Source of the DNA: Terriglobales bacterium
GTDB lineage: Bacteria; Acidobacteriota; Terriglobia; Terriglobales; Acidobacteriaceae
Length of the DNA stretch: 64,000 bases
Direction of reading: 5' to 3'
NCBI GenBank assembly: GCA_025934735.1
Contig: JAICWP010000013.1
Coordinates: 62,001-126,000 of the forward strand
Positions within the stretch are counted from its first letter, which is position 1. Each line of letters starts with the position of its first letter. Below the pieces are notes generated by a model. That model was not told the origin of the DNA and searched no databases. It saw only the letters and a program-made list of their open reading frames with translations. A program made the position numbers and the translations under genes. This document shows, piece by piece, positions 26,533 through 34,134 of this stretch.

Positions 26533-27720
26533 ATGCTTCGCTATTCCACAGCGGGAGAGTCGCACGGTGAGGCGCTGGTCGCCCTGCTCACCGGCATGCC
26601 CGCCGGGCTGAAAGTGGACCAAGCCTTCCTGGACCGCGAACTCTGGCGTCGCCAGCAGGGCTATGGCCGCGGCGGACGAATGAAGATTGAGCGCGACCAG
26701 GCGCACATTCTATCCGGGGTGCGGCACGGAGCCACCATTGGCTCGCCCATTGCCATCCTGTTGGAAAATAAGGATTGGAAGAACTGGCAGGAGTCGCTTC
26801 CGGTAAGCGAAGGAGAAGCGGCCAAGCATAAGGCGGTGAACTCGCCCCGCCCCGGGCATGCTGATTTGGCCGGAGCGCTGAAATACAACTTCCGCGAAGC
26901 CCGCTATGTTCTGGAGCGGGCTTCGGCGCGAGAGTCGGCTGCCCGGGTGGCGGTTGGAGCGGTCGCTAAGCTCTTCCTGCGCGAACTGGGGATCGAGGTG
27001 CTCAGCCACGTGCTCGCCGTCGGAGCCGCTGCATTGCCCAACGCCGAGGTGCCGTGGGAGCAGATTCGCGAGCTGGCCGCAAGGGAGGAAGTTTTGCTGA
27101 ATTGCGCTGACCCGGAAGCCGAACAGCGCATGAAAGCCGAAGTGGACAAGGCGCTGCGCACCGGCGATTCCGTGGGCGGCGTTTTCGAGGTGGTGGCGCA
27201 CCACGTCCCGCCCGGTCTGGGCACCTACGCCAACTGGGATGAGCGCTTGGATGGACTGCTCGCGGGTGCGGTCATGTCACTGCAGGCGGTCAAAGCGGTG
27301 GAAATAGGCGTAGGCGTTTCGGCCGCCGCTTCCTCGGGCTCGCAAGTGCATGATGAAATAGGCTATTCACGTCCGAAAAACGGCGCCGCAAGCTTTACCG
27401 GTTTTGTGCGCAAGCATAACCATGCCGGGGGAGTGGAGGGCGGCATCTCCAATGGCGAGGATATCCTGGTGCGCGGCTATCTGAAGCCGATTTCTACCTT
27501 GCGACGGCCGCTGGAGTCGGTGGATTTCACCACCCGTGAACCGGTGAAGGCGGCTTACGAGCGCTCCGATGTCTGTGTGGTGCCGGCTGCCGGGGTTGCG
27601 GCGGAAGCCATGGTGGCGCTGACGTTGTCGCGGTGCGCACTCGAAAAATTCGGCGGCGATTCCATGACGGAAACGATTAGAAACTTTCAAGGCTACTGTC
27701 GACAACTGCAGAACTACTGA
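26533..27720 (+). CDS. aroC: chorismate synthase
   Basis: This 395-residue protein has the signatures GESHGEALVALLTGMPAG (start), FREARYVLERASARESAARVAVGA and HAGGVEGGISNGEDILVR, plus a conserved C-terminal region ending EAMVALTLSRCAL. The enzyme converts EPSP to chorismate, the last shikimate step, using reduced FMN. A TACAAT box at 26518-26523 lies ten bases before the ATG and there is no Shine-Dalgarno sequence, so a nearly leaderless message is possible. The stop shares one base with the def start, giving a tight aroC-def pair. Confidence 0.96.
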   Translation: MLRYSTAGESHGEALVALLTGMPAGLKVDQAFLDRELWRRQQGYGRGGRMKIERDQAHILSGVRHGATIGSPIAILLENKDWKNWQESLPVSEGEAAKHKAVNSPRPGHADLAGALKYNFREARYVLERASARESAARVAVGAVAKLFLRELGIEVLSHVLAVGAAALPNAEVPWEQIRELAAREEVLLNCADPEAEQRMKAEVDKALRTGDSVGGVFEVVAHHVPPGLGTYANWDERLDGLLAGAVMSLQAVKAVEIGVGVSAAASSGSQVHDEIGYSRPKNGAASFTGFVRKHNHAGGVEGGISNGEDILVRGYLKPISTLRRPLESVDFTTREPVKAAYERSDVCVVPAAGVAAEAMVALTLSRCALEKFGGDSMTETIRNFQGYCRQLQNY

Positions 27721-28235
27721 TGATCTATCCCATTGTTAAATATGGCGATCCGGTGTTGGAGAAGCCCGCCGCGCCGGTCGAGGTTTTTGACGATGAACTG
27801 CGCAAGCTGCTGGAGGATATGTTCGAATCCATGTATGCGGCACATGGAGTGGGACTGGCGGCGCCGCAGATCGGCATTTCCAAGCGCATCGCCGTCATTG
27901 ACGTCACCTTCAAGGAAGACCCTAGCGCCAAGCTCGTGCTGGTGAACCCTCAGATCATCCTCACTGAGGGCAAGCAGAAAGGCAGCGAGGGCTGCCTGAG
28001 CATTCCCGATTTTCGCGAGCCTGTGACCCGGCCGCAGCGGGTTACGGTTCGCGCCCAGGATGGCACGGGCAAGTGGTTTGAGAAGACGGGAGAAGATATG
28101 CTGGCGCGCGCCTTCATGCATGAAACCGATCACCTGAACGGGCGGCTCTACATTCACCACATCAGCGCCCTTAAGCGTGACCTGATGAAACGGAAAATCC
28201 GCAAGCTGGTAAAAGCGGGAGAGTGGGGAGATTGA
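27720..28235 (+). CDS. def: peptide deformylase
   Basis: All three family motifs are present: GVGLAAPQIG (GxGLAAPQ), GSEGCLSIP (EGCLS, metal Cys) and FMHETDHLNG (HExDH, metal His pair and catalytic Glu). It removes the formyl group from nascent proteins. The start shares one base with the aroC stop (TGATG). The 171-residue length is normal. The stop codon TGA lies within the first octad (GATTGAGG) of a repeat array, and fmt, which adds the formyl group to initiator tRNA, follows beyond the paired arrays; def-fmt adjacency is classical. Confidence 0.97.
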   Translation: MIYPIVKYGDPVLEKPAAPVEVFDDELRKLLEDMFESMYAAHGVGLAAPQIGISKRIAVIDVTFKEDPSAKLVLVNPQIILTEGKQKGSEGCLSIPDFREPVTRPQRVTVRAQDGTGKWFEKTGEDMLARAFMHETDHLNGRLYIHHISALKRDLMKRKIRKLVKAGEWGD

Positions 28236-28328
28236 GGGATTGTGCAATTTTGTAATTGGGTAATTGAATAATTGAGAAGCCAGCAAGATCCTTCGTCGTT
28301 ACGCAATTACCTGATTACACAATTACTC
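28230..28328. repeat. paired inverted 8-bp-period repeat arrays (def-fmt junction)
   Basis: Left array 28230-28277 has six exact octads: GATTGAGG, GATTGTGC, AATTTTGT, AATTGGGT, AATTGAAT, AATTGAGA. After a 27-base spacer, the right array 28305-28328 has AATTACCT, GATTACAC, AATTACTC. The def stop lies in the first octad and the fmt ATG starts two bases after the last one. The arms are inverted and can pair around the spacer, which would place the fmt start at the foot of a hairpin. Confidence 0.88.
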
Positions 28329-28329
28329 A

Positions 28330-29259
28330 ATGAAACTGGTTTTCTGTGGCACGCCCCGTTTTGCCGTTCCCACACTGGAGAAGCTGGTGAGCGGCGGGTT
28401 CGAGGTGCGCCTGGTGGTGACCCAGCCTGATAAGCCTCGCGGGCGCGGCCTGGAACTGGCGCCCTCGCCGGTCAAAAGCCGCGCGCTGGAATTGGGCTTG
28501 TCTGTCGTTCAACCGGACAAAATCAAAAACAACGAGGAATTCCGCGCCCAGCTTGCCGCGGCTCAACCAGAGGCGATTGTGGTGGTCGGTTACGGGCGCA
28601 TTATTCCGCAATGGATGATTGACCTGCCTGCTTTGGGCAATATCAACCTGCACGCCTCCCTGTTGCCCAAGTACCGCGGCGCCGCACCCATCCAGTGGGC
28701 CATCGCCATGGGCGAGGCTGTGACGGGCGTGACCACGATGCGCATTGACGCGGGACTTGATACCGGCGACATCCTGCAGCAGAAGGACCTCCCGATTGCG
28801 CCGGAAGACACGGCGGAAACGCTCGCGCCCCGGTTGGCAGCGATTGGTTCCGACCTCATCATGGAAACCTTGCGCGGGCTGGACGCGGGCAGCCTTCAGC
28901 CGCATCCGCAGGACCATAGCCGCGCCACTTTGGCTCCTATCCTTAGGCGGGAAGACGGGCTCATTGATTTTCGGCGCACAGCGGCGGAGGTCGTCAACCG
29001 TTTGCGCGGGTTTCAGCCCTGGCCGGGGGCGTTCACCAGCTTCCGTGGGAAGCAACTGCACCTGTGGGCGGCCAAGGCGCTGCCGACGACGGCGGCTCCG
29101 GGGGAACTAAGCGTGGAAGGCGGTCGCCTGCTGGTGGGCTGCGGCGAAGACACCGCCCTGGAACTTCTGGAAGTGCAGCCCGAGGGCAAGAAGCGCATGG
29201 CCGCACCGGATTTCGTGCACGGCTACCGACCGAAACCAGGAGAAAGATTGGGTAATTGA
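28330..29259 (+). CDS. fmt: methionyl-tRNA formyltransferase
   Basis: This 309-residue enzyme transfers formyl from 10-formyl-THF to initiator Met-tRNA. It has MKLVFCGTPRFAVPTLEKL at the start, HASLLPKYRGAAPIQWAI (SLLP and the catalytic His/Asn region) and DTGDILQQK. The C-terminal OB-like tRNA-binding domain includes RGFQPWPGAFT. The start codon directly follows an AATTACTC array (CTCAATGAAA) and no Shine-Dalgarno sequence is present, which is unusual for this window. The stop (AAT TGA) lies inside the next octad array, so the last residues GERLGN are repeat-derived. Confidence 0.96.
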   Translation: MKLVFCGTPRFAVPTLEKLVSGGFEVRLVVTQPDKPRGRGLELAPSPVKSRALELGLSVVQPDKIKNNEEFRAQLAAAQPEAIVVVGYGRIIPQWMIDLPALGNINLHASLLPKYRGAAPIQWAIAMGEAVTGVTTMRIDAGLDTGDILQQKDLPIAPEDTAETLAPRLAAIGSDLIMETLRGLDAGSLQPHPQDHSRATLAPILRREDGLIDFRRTAAEVVNRLRGFQPWPGAFTSFRGKQLHLWAAKALPTTAAPGELSVEGGRLLVGCGEDTALELLEVQPEGKKRMAAPDFVHGYRPKPGERLGN

Positions 29260-29459
29260 GTAATCGGGTAATTGAGAAATTGTGTAATTGAACTGCTGCG
29301 GATTGGCAATTTGTAATTTCGAATTTGTAATTTCACACGCTGCAGGAGTGCTCGTAGCCAAATAGCTTTCAAATTACCAATTACAAATTACTAAATTACA
29401 AATCCGGTTCCGCGGTTTAATTTGCCCAAGTACTCAATTACACAATTACTCAATTCTCA
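29246..29459. repeat. nested inverted 8-bp and 7-bp repeat arrays (fmt-rsmB junction)
   Basis: The outer arms are octads: 29246-29293 GATTGGGT, AATTGAGT, AATCGGGT, AATTGAGA, AATTGTGT, AATTGAAC, facing 29436-29459 AATTACAC, AATTACTC, AATTCTCA. Inner arms are heptads: 29307-29334 CAATTTG, TAATTTC, GAATTTG, TAATTTC, facing CAAATTAC-type units around 29370-29402. The region is thus a double nested inverted repeat. The fmt stop lies in the second octad, and the rsmB ATG overlaps the last one (AATTCTCATG). Confidence 0.88.
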
Positions 29460-30787
29460 TGCTTTCTCCCGCCCGCGCCGCCGCTTTCGATATGCTCCTG
29501 CGAGTGGAGCGCCAGGGCGCCTACGCTTCTGAGTTGCTGCATTCCGAACGCTACCAGAAGCTTTCTCTTGCCGATCATGGGCTCTGCACCGAACTGGTGA
29601 TGGGAGTGCTGCGTTGGCGCTCCGCGCTGGATGCCGCAATCGAGCACATCGTCTCGCAGCGCCTGGAGAAGCTTGACCGCGAAGTCCTGATTGCTCTTCG
29701 TCTCGGCGCGTACCAGTTGGGCTGGCTGGAGCGCGTTCCAGCAAGGGCGGCCATCTACGAAAGTGTGGAGTTGGTAAAACAGGCGCGAAAACGTTCCGCC
29801 GCTGGTTTTGTTAACGCATCGCTGCGGCGTCTGGCGGCCGAGCCGGCGACACTGCGCCCTCATGCTCCCGCAGATGACAGCGCTCACAGCCTCTCCGCCG
29901 CTTACGCTCACCCGCAGTGGCTGGTGGAACGCTGGGTTGAGCAATTTGGAGCGGAGGCTGCCGCGCGCATCTGTGCTTACGACCAGCAGGTGCCGGTGAC
30001 GGCCATTCGCCTGCGCCCTCCGGGTACGGAGCAGGAGTTGCGGCAAGCTGGTATCGAACTCTCGCCGGGCGCATTTCTGGCCGACGCGCGCCGCTTGCCG
30101 AAAGGGGACGTGACGCGCACGGCCGCATTTCGCGAGGGGCGAGTTGTAGTTCAGGATGAAGCTTCGCAACTGGTTGCGGCGCTCGTAGGACGCGGCCAGC
30201 GCCTGCTGGACTGTTGCGCCGCGCCCGGAGGGAAGGCCGCGATCCTGGCGGACCGTAATCCGGATGCGAAGATTGTTGCCGCCGAGCTCCACCCGCAACG
30301 CGCCCGGCTTCTGCGACGGCTGGTTACCGCGGGAAACGTGCAGGTCATCGCTGCGGATGCCGTGCAGCTGCCGGTCAGCGGAGAGTTCGATCGGGCGCTG
30401 GCTGATGTCCCCTGTTCCGGTACAGGAACGCTGGCCCGCAACCCGGAAATCAAGTGGTGCCTGCAACCGGAAGATCTGGCCGATCTGCATGCCCGCCAGT
30501 TTGCGATTGCGCGCGCTGCAGTGGGACGGCTCGCGCCTGGAGGACGGCTGGTTTATTCCACCTGTTCGTTGGAACGCGAAGAAAACCGCGCGGTGATTGA
30601 GGAGCTGATGGCAACTGTCTCCGGCATTCGCCTGCTGGATTGCCGCAGCGAGCTGCAGGCCATGCAGAAGCGCGGAGAACTTGTGTCGCAGGACCTGGAT
30701 TCGATTACCGGTGACGGCTTCCTGCGCACGCTGCCCGGCGTGCATCCCTGCGACGGATTCTTCGCGGCGATTCTTGAAAAATCGTAG
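29459..30787 (+). CDS. rsmB: 16S rRNA m5C967 methyltransferase RsmB
   Basis: This 442-residue protein has an N-terminal NusB-like RNA-binding domain (RAAAFDMLLRVE, LVMGVLRWRSALD, RLGAYQL). The RsmB/NOP2 methyltransferase domain follows, with SAM-binding LLDCCAAPGGKAAILA, the motif DVPCSGTGTLARNPEIKW containing the Cys that aids product release, and the nucleophile in VYSTCSLEREEN. It methylates C967 of 16S rRNA. The start codon is fused to the AATTACTC repeat array without a Shine-Dalgarno sequence. def, fmt and rsmB adjacency is common across bacteria. Confidence 0.95.
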   Translation: MLSPARAAAFDMLLRVERQGAYASELLHSERYQKLSLADHGLCTELVMGVLRWRSALDAAIEHIVSQRLEKLDREVLIALRLGAYQLGWLERVPARAAIYESVELVKQARKRSAAGFVNASLRRLAAEPATLRPHAPADDSAHSLSAAYAHPQWLVERWVEQFGAEAAARICAYDQQVPVTAIRLRPPGTEQELRQAGIELSPGAFLADARRLPKGDVTRTAAFREGRVVVQDEASQLVAALVGRGQRLLDCCAAPGGKAAILADRNPDAKIVAAELHPQRARLLRRLVTAGNVQVIAADAVQLPVSGEFDRALADVPCSGTGTLARNPEIKWCLQPEDLADLHARQFAIARAAVGRLAPGGRLVYSTCSLEREENRAVIEELMATVSGIRLLDCRSELQAMQKRGELVSQDLDSITGDGFLRTLPGVHPCDGFFAAILEKS

Positions 30788-30818
30788 CCACGGATTTATC
30801 AGAATTACCAATTACCAA

Positions 30819-31556
30819 CTATCGCTGCACTACGAAATTCACCACGGTACCCGCAGTGACCTTCTGCCCCGGGGCGGGTTCCTGGCCGACAATGAGAGTG
30901 GCGGCAGTCCCGGATGCGGCAGTCGGAGGCGGCGCCGCACCGCCGGCGGCAGCAGTTCCTGCTGCCGGACTAGTGGGCTGCTGCACGGTCAGGTTTCCCA
31001 GGTGCAATCCGGCCTTTTCAATGTCGGAGCTGACCAGGGCCAGCGGCTGCCCGACGAAATTGGGCATCACGAATGCCGGTGGATCCGCGGGCGCGCCGAT
31101 CAGAACGCTGACTCGCGGAGCAGAAATTTCGCGCGCGTTGGCCGGCGGATCCTGGGCGATGACCATGCCCGGGGTGGGGCTGGGAAGGTGTGCAATGGCC
31201 TGCGTGCCCATTTCCAGGCCGCGCTCGCGAATGTTGATCTCGGCGGCACGCCCGCTCTGCCCGACTACGTCGGGAATGGCCACGCGTTGTGAGCCCAGGC
31301 TCTCAGCGGCCCGTACCTGCCAGCCGCGACGTACCAGCGTGCCCGCATCCGGCACCTGCGACATCACCCGGCCGAACGCAACCTGCGAACTGTAGAAGCG
31401 CCGCTCCACGGAGAACGTCAGGCCACTTTGGAAGGCGAGCCGCTGCGCGTCCGTGGGCATCATGCCCACAAAACTCGGCACCGCGACCTCGCGTCCATGG
31501 ATCGCCAGCCGCATGGTGGTAACGGCCGACACCATGGCCACCATGGGCAGAACCAT
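30819..31556 (-). CDS. membrane-anchored triple PASTA-domain protein (start uncertain)
   Basis: Three PASTA-like repeats of about 65 residues start at VAVPSFVGM, VAIPDVVGQ and FVMPNFVGQ; the third contains an Ala/Pro/Gly-rich insertion. PASTA domains bind muropeptides or beta-lactams, and the gene follows PBP1a on the same strand, so a cell-wall role is likely. The anchor helix continues upstream of the Met at 31556: codons back to 31598 read ARFKTFFRLLSLA before an in-frame stop. A ribosome site AAAGGAG (31612-31618) precedes ATC at 31596-31598 but no ATG, GTG or TTG. Either ATC starts translation or one base differs from an ancestral ATG. Confidence 0.8.
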   Translation of the reverse strand: MVLPMVAMVSAVTTMRLAIHGREVAVPSFVGMMPTDAQRLAFQSGLTFSVERRFYSSQVAFGRVMSQVPDAGTLVRRGWQVRAAESLGSQRVAIPDVVGQSGRAAEINIRERGLEMGTQAIAHLPSPTPGMVIAQDPPANAREISAPRVSVLIGAPADPPAFVMPNFVGQPLALVSSDIEKAGLHLGNLTVQQPTSPAAGTAAAGGAAPPPTAASGTAATLIVGQEPAPGQKVTAGTVVNFVVQR

Positions 31557-31620
31557 GGCCAGAGAGAGCAGGCGAAAGAATGTCTTGAAACGGGCGATGG
31601 TGCGATTTTATCTCCTTTTT

Positions 31621-31683
31621 CACCACGGAGACACCGAGGCACGGAGAAAACCATTAGTTGAGGATTGTTGACTGAAGATTGAC
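31621..31683. repeat. dispersed intergenic repeat plus four 7-bp units
   Basis: CACCACGGAGACACCGAGG followed by CACGGAGAAAA (31621-31650) is a degenerate repeat of CACGGAG-like units. At 31656-31683 four exact heptads follow: AGTTGAG, GATTGTT, GACTGAA, GATTGAC. They lie between the PBP1a stop and the PASTA ribosome site. I see no clear inverted partner for this array, unlike the other loci. Confidence 0.55.
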
Positions 31684-31759
31684 GGGTCTAATGCTCCTAT
31701 CCCGATATCGAGCATCGAGGGCCGAGAGCGAAGACGAATGCCTAACGATTCACGACACC

Positions 31760-34009
31760 TCAGTGGCTTTCGTCTGCCGTGGGTGCGCTGTCAGGCGTGT
31801 CCACCTTCTGGACCAGAGCGCTCGGCTGCAGCGGAGGTGGAGGTTGAAACTGGCCGGGGTCGTGGCCAGTCAGCGTCGCCTGCATGAACTCCATCCAGAT
31901 GGGCAGGGCAGCCCGGGCGCCCGTTTCGCGGTTGCCGAGGGACTTCTTTTCATCAAACCCGACCCAGACTCCGCAGGTGAGGTTCGGCGAAAAGCCTATG
32001 AACCAGGCGTCGGTGAAATCATTCGTGGTGCCGGTCTTTCCCGCCAGGGCATAAGGCAGGCGGCTGGCGGCCACGCCGGTTCCATGCAGCACCACCTCCC
32101 GCAGCATGGAAGTCATAATGCGCGCGGTGCGCTGGCTGATCACATCGCGCACGTCGGGATAATTTTCCTCCAGCAGCCGGCCATCGTAGTCGGTGACCTT
32201 GGTGATGTAGCGGGGCAGCAGGCGCACACCATCGTTGGGAAATGTGCTGTAGGCGGAAGTCTGCTCCAGCACGGTGGCGTCGGCGGCGCCCAGCGCGATG
32301 GGCAGGTATTGGGGGATCTCTTCGCTGATGCCGAAACGATGAGCGTAGCTGATGACGGTGGCAATGCCGACTTTCTGCGCAATTTCCAGGGCAGGGATAT
32401 TTCGGGAGTTCGCCAGCGCCCGGCGCAAGCTGATGTTGCCTTCGAACCGCTCATCGTAGTTATGCGGAATGTAGGGCCCGGACGGCGTGGTAAAGGTGAC
32501 AGGCGCATCGAGCACCACGTCATCAGGCGTGGCTCCCTGGTCAATGGCGGCGGTATAAACGTAGGGCTTGAAGGAGGAGCCTACCTGGCGCTGCGCCTGT
32601 GTCGCGTGATTGAACTTGGAAGTATCAAAATCGCGCCCGCCCACCATCGCCTTGATATCGCCGGTGGCGTTGTCAATCGCGACCAGCGCGCCTTGGACGC
32701 CGGAATCCTGTTCCAGCGTGACCCGCGCCTGGTTATCGTCTCCTAAAGAAATAACCTTAACGTAGGCCACATCGCCGGGAGCGAGCAGTTGAGGAATGCG
32801 GCGCCCGGTCCAGGCCGCGTCCGCTGGTCCGAGGGAGGCAGAGTAAGCACCGAATTTCACCACGGCGACCCCGGCCGACACCTGCGTAACCAGCCCGTGC
32901 ACGTAGCTGCCCGGTTCCACCGTTTCATCCCAGTCCGGGTTGTGATACTTCTCCAGCGTCTGGCCCTCCAGCAGCACGTTTTCCAGGCGGCCTTTCCAGC
33001 CGTGGCGATGCTCGTAAGCGGCCAAGCCATCCAGCACCGCTTTATTGGCCGCTTTCTGCATGTCCATGTCGAGCGAGGTATAGACGCGCAAGCCTCCTTG
33101 GTGTACCTGGTCGCTGCCGTACCTCTTTTCCAGATAGCGGCGGATTTCCTCGACGTAGTAAGGCGCCAGCGAATTGGGATCGCTTTGCAGATTCAGCCGG
33201 ATGGGCTCCTCCTTGGCAGCGGTGGCCTCGGCCGCGGTGACCTTGCCGTCCTCCAGCATGGAATTAATCACCAGGTTGCGCCGCCGCAGGGCCCGTTCAG
33301 GATTGTTGATGGGAGAGTAGCTGCTGGGCGCCTTGGGAAGTCCGGCCAGCAGGGCGGCTTCGGGCAGGGTCAAGTCCCGGGCATGCTTGCCAAAGTAGAA
33401 TTCCGCGCCCGTTTCAAAACCATAAACACCGTGGCCGAGGAATATCTGGTTAGCGTAAAGAGTGAAAATCTGCGCCTTGGTGAAACGGCGCTCGATCTGA
33501 ATGGCGAGCAGGATCTCCTCCAGCTTGCGCCCATAGGTGCGTTCCGGTGAGAGAAACAGGTTGCGCGAAAGCTGCATGGTGAGCGTGGAGGCGCCCTGCA
33601 CTTTGCCGCCGGAGATGAGGTCGCGGTAGGCGGCGCCCACGATGCGCCACACGTTCACACCCCAGTGCTTTTCGAAATTTTTGTCTTCGATGGAGATCAC
33701 CGCCTCCCGCAGGACAGGCGGATAATCCTCGAAACGCGCTACCACGCGACGCTGCAGGGCAAAAGAACCGATGACACGCCCCTGGTCGTCAAAAAGCTCG
33801 GTATTGGAGATGGGGCGGTAGTGCTCCAGGTCTTCCACCTGGGGCAGGTCGGTGTTGTACACAAACAGGAGTCCGCCCAGCGAGCCCAGCGCAGCCGCTG
33901 CCAGGACCAGCACCCCATACAGCACCCAGCCCCAGAACCGGCGCCGCGCCGCAATTTCCTCCGCCGTACGGACCTGCACCGGGGGACGATCTGCGTCCAG
34001 TAATTTCAT
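31760..34009 (-). CDS. class A penicillin-binding protein 1a
   Basis: This 749-residue protein has a short cytoplasmic tail and one membrane helix (WGWVLYGVLVLAAAALGSLGG). The GT51 glycosyltransferase domain shows SIEDKNFEKHWGVN with the catalytic Glu, GASTLTMQLSRNLFL and RKLEEILLAIQIER. An OB-like linker region (about 370-440) leads to the transpeptidase with SxxK (GSSFKPYVY), SxN (ANSRNIPAL) and KTG (AGKTGTTNDF). It polymerises and cross-links peptidoglycan at the outer face of the inner membrane. The C-terminal tail is Pro-rich. The gene lies 125 bases after the S41-like gene, from which a strong terminator separates it. Confidence 0.94.
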   Translation of the reverse strand: MKLLDADRPPVQVRTAEEIAARRRFWGWVLYGVLVLAAAALGSLGGLLFVYNTDLPQVEDLEHYRPISNTELFDDQGRVIGSFALQRRVVARFEDYPPVLREAVISIEDKNFEKHWGVNVWRIVGAAYRDLISGGKVQGASTLTMQLSRNLFLSPERTYGRKLEEILLAIQIERRFTKAQIFTLYANQIFLGHGVYGFETGAEFYFGKHARDLTLPEAALLAGLPKAPSSYSPINNPERALRRRNLVINSMLEDGKVTAAEATAAKEEPIRLNLQSDPNSLAPYYVEEIRRYLEKRYGSDQVHQGGLRVYTSLDMDMQKAANKAVLDGLAAYEHRHGWKGRLENVLLEGQTLEKYHNPDWDETVEPGSYVHGLVTQVSAGVAVVKFGAYSASLGPADAAWTGRRIPQLLAPGDVAYVKVISLGDDNQARVTLEQDSGVQGALVAIDNATGDIKAMVGGRDFDTSKFNHATQAQRQVGSSFKPYVYTAAIDQGATPDDVVLDAPVTFTTPSGPYIPHNYDERFEGNISLRRALANSRNIPALEIAQKVGIATVISYAHRFGISEEIPQYLPIALGAADATVLEQTSAYSTFPNDGVRLLPRYITKVTDYDGRLLEENYPDVRDVISQRTARIMTSMLREVVLHGTGVAASRLPYALAGKTGTTNDFTDAWFIGFSPNLTCGVWVGFDEKKSLGNRETGARAALPIWMEFMQATLTGHDPGQFQPPPPLQPSALVQKVDTPDSAPTADESH

Positions 34010-34086
34010 GGGAGGATGGCCTCAGCATAGCACCACGCCAGTGGGAAGTGGCCAGGCCAGAGGGCCATCGCGAGAGAAGGATTGGT

Positions 34087-34118
34087 AAAAAAAATCGCGC
34101 GCCCGCCGGCGCGCGATT
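34087..34118 (-). terminator. rho-independent terminator of the S41-like gene
   Basis: A perfect 10-bp stem AATCGCGCGC/GCGCGCGATT encloses a 6-base loop. On the minus strand the stem is followed directly by eight T. It lies 17 bases after the stop of the gene at 34135-35358 and before the PBP1a start. This is the clearest intrinsic terminator in the window. Confidence 0.9.
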
Positions 34119-34134
34119 CTCGGAACCGTGAGAG

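Noticed and set aside
28230-29459. Possible CRISPR array in the repeated sequence around fmt
   Set aside because: Units are only 7-8 bp with no spacers between them and no cas genes nearby.
29450-30811. 453-codon minus-strand frame over rsmB
   Set aside because: It mirrors rsmB exactly; RsmB motifs on the plus strand are decisive.
31679-32746. 355-codon plus-strand frame
   Set aside because: Antisense shadow of PBP1a, whose SxxK, SxN and KTG motifs are intact.
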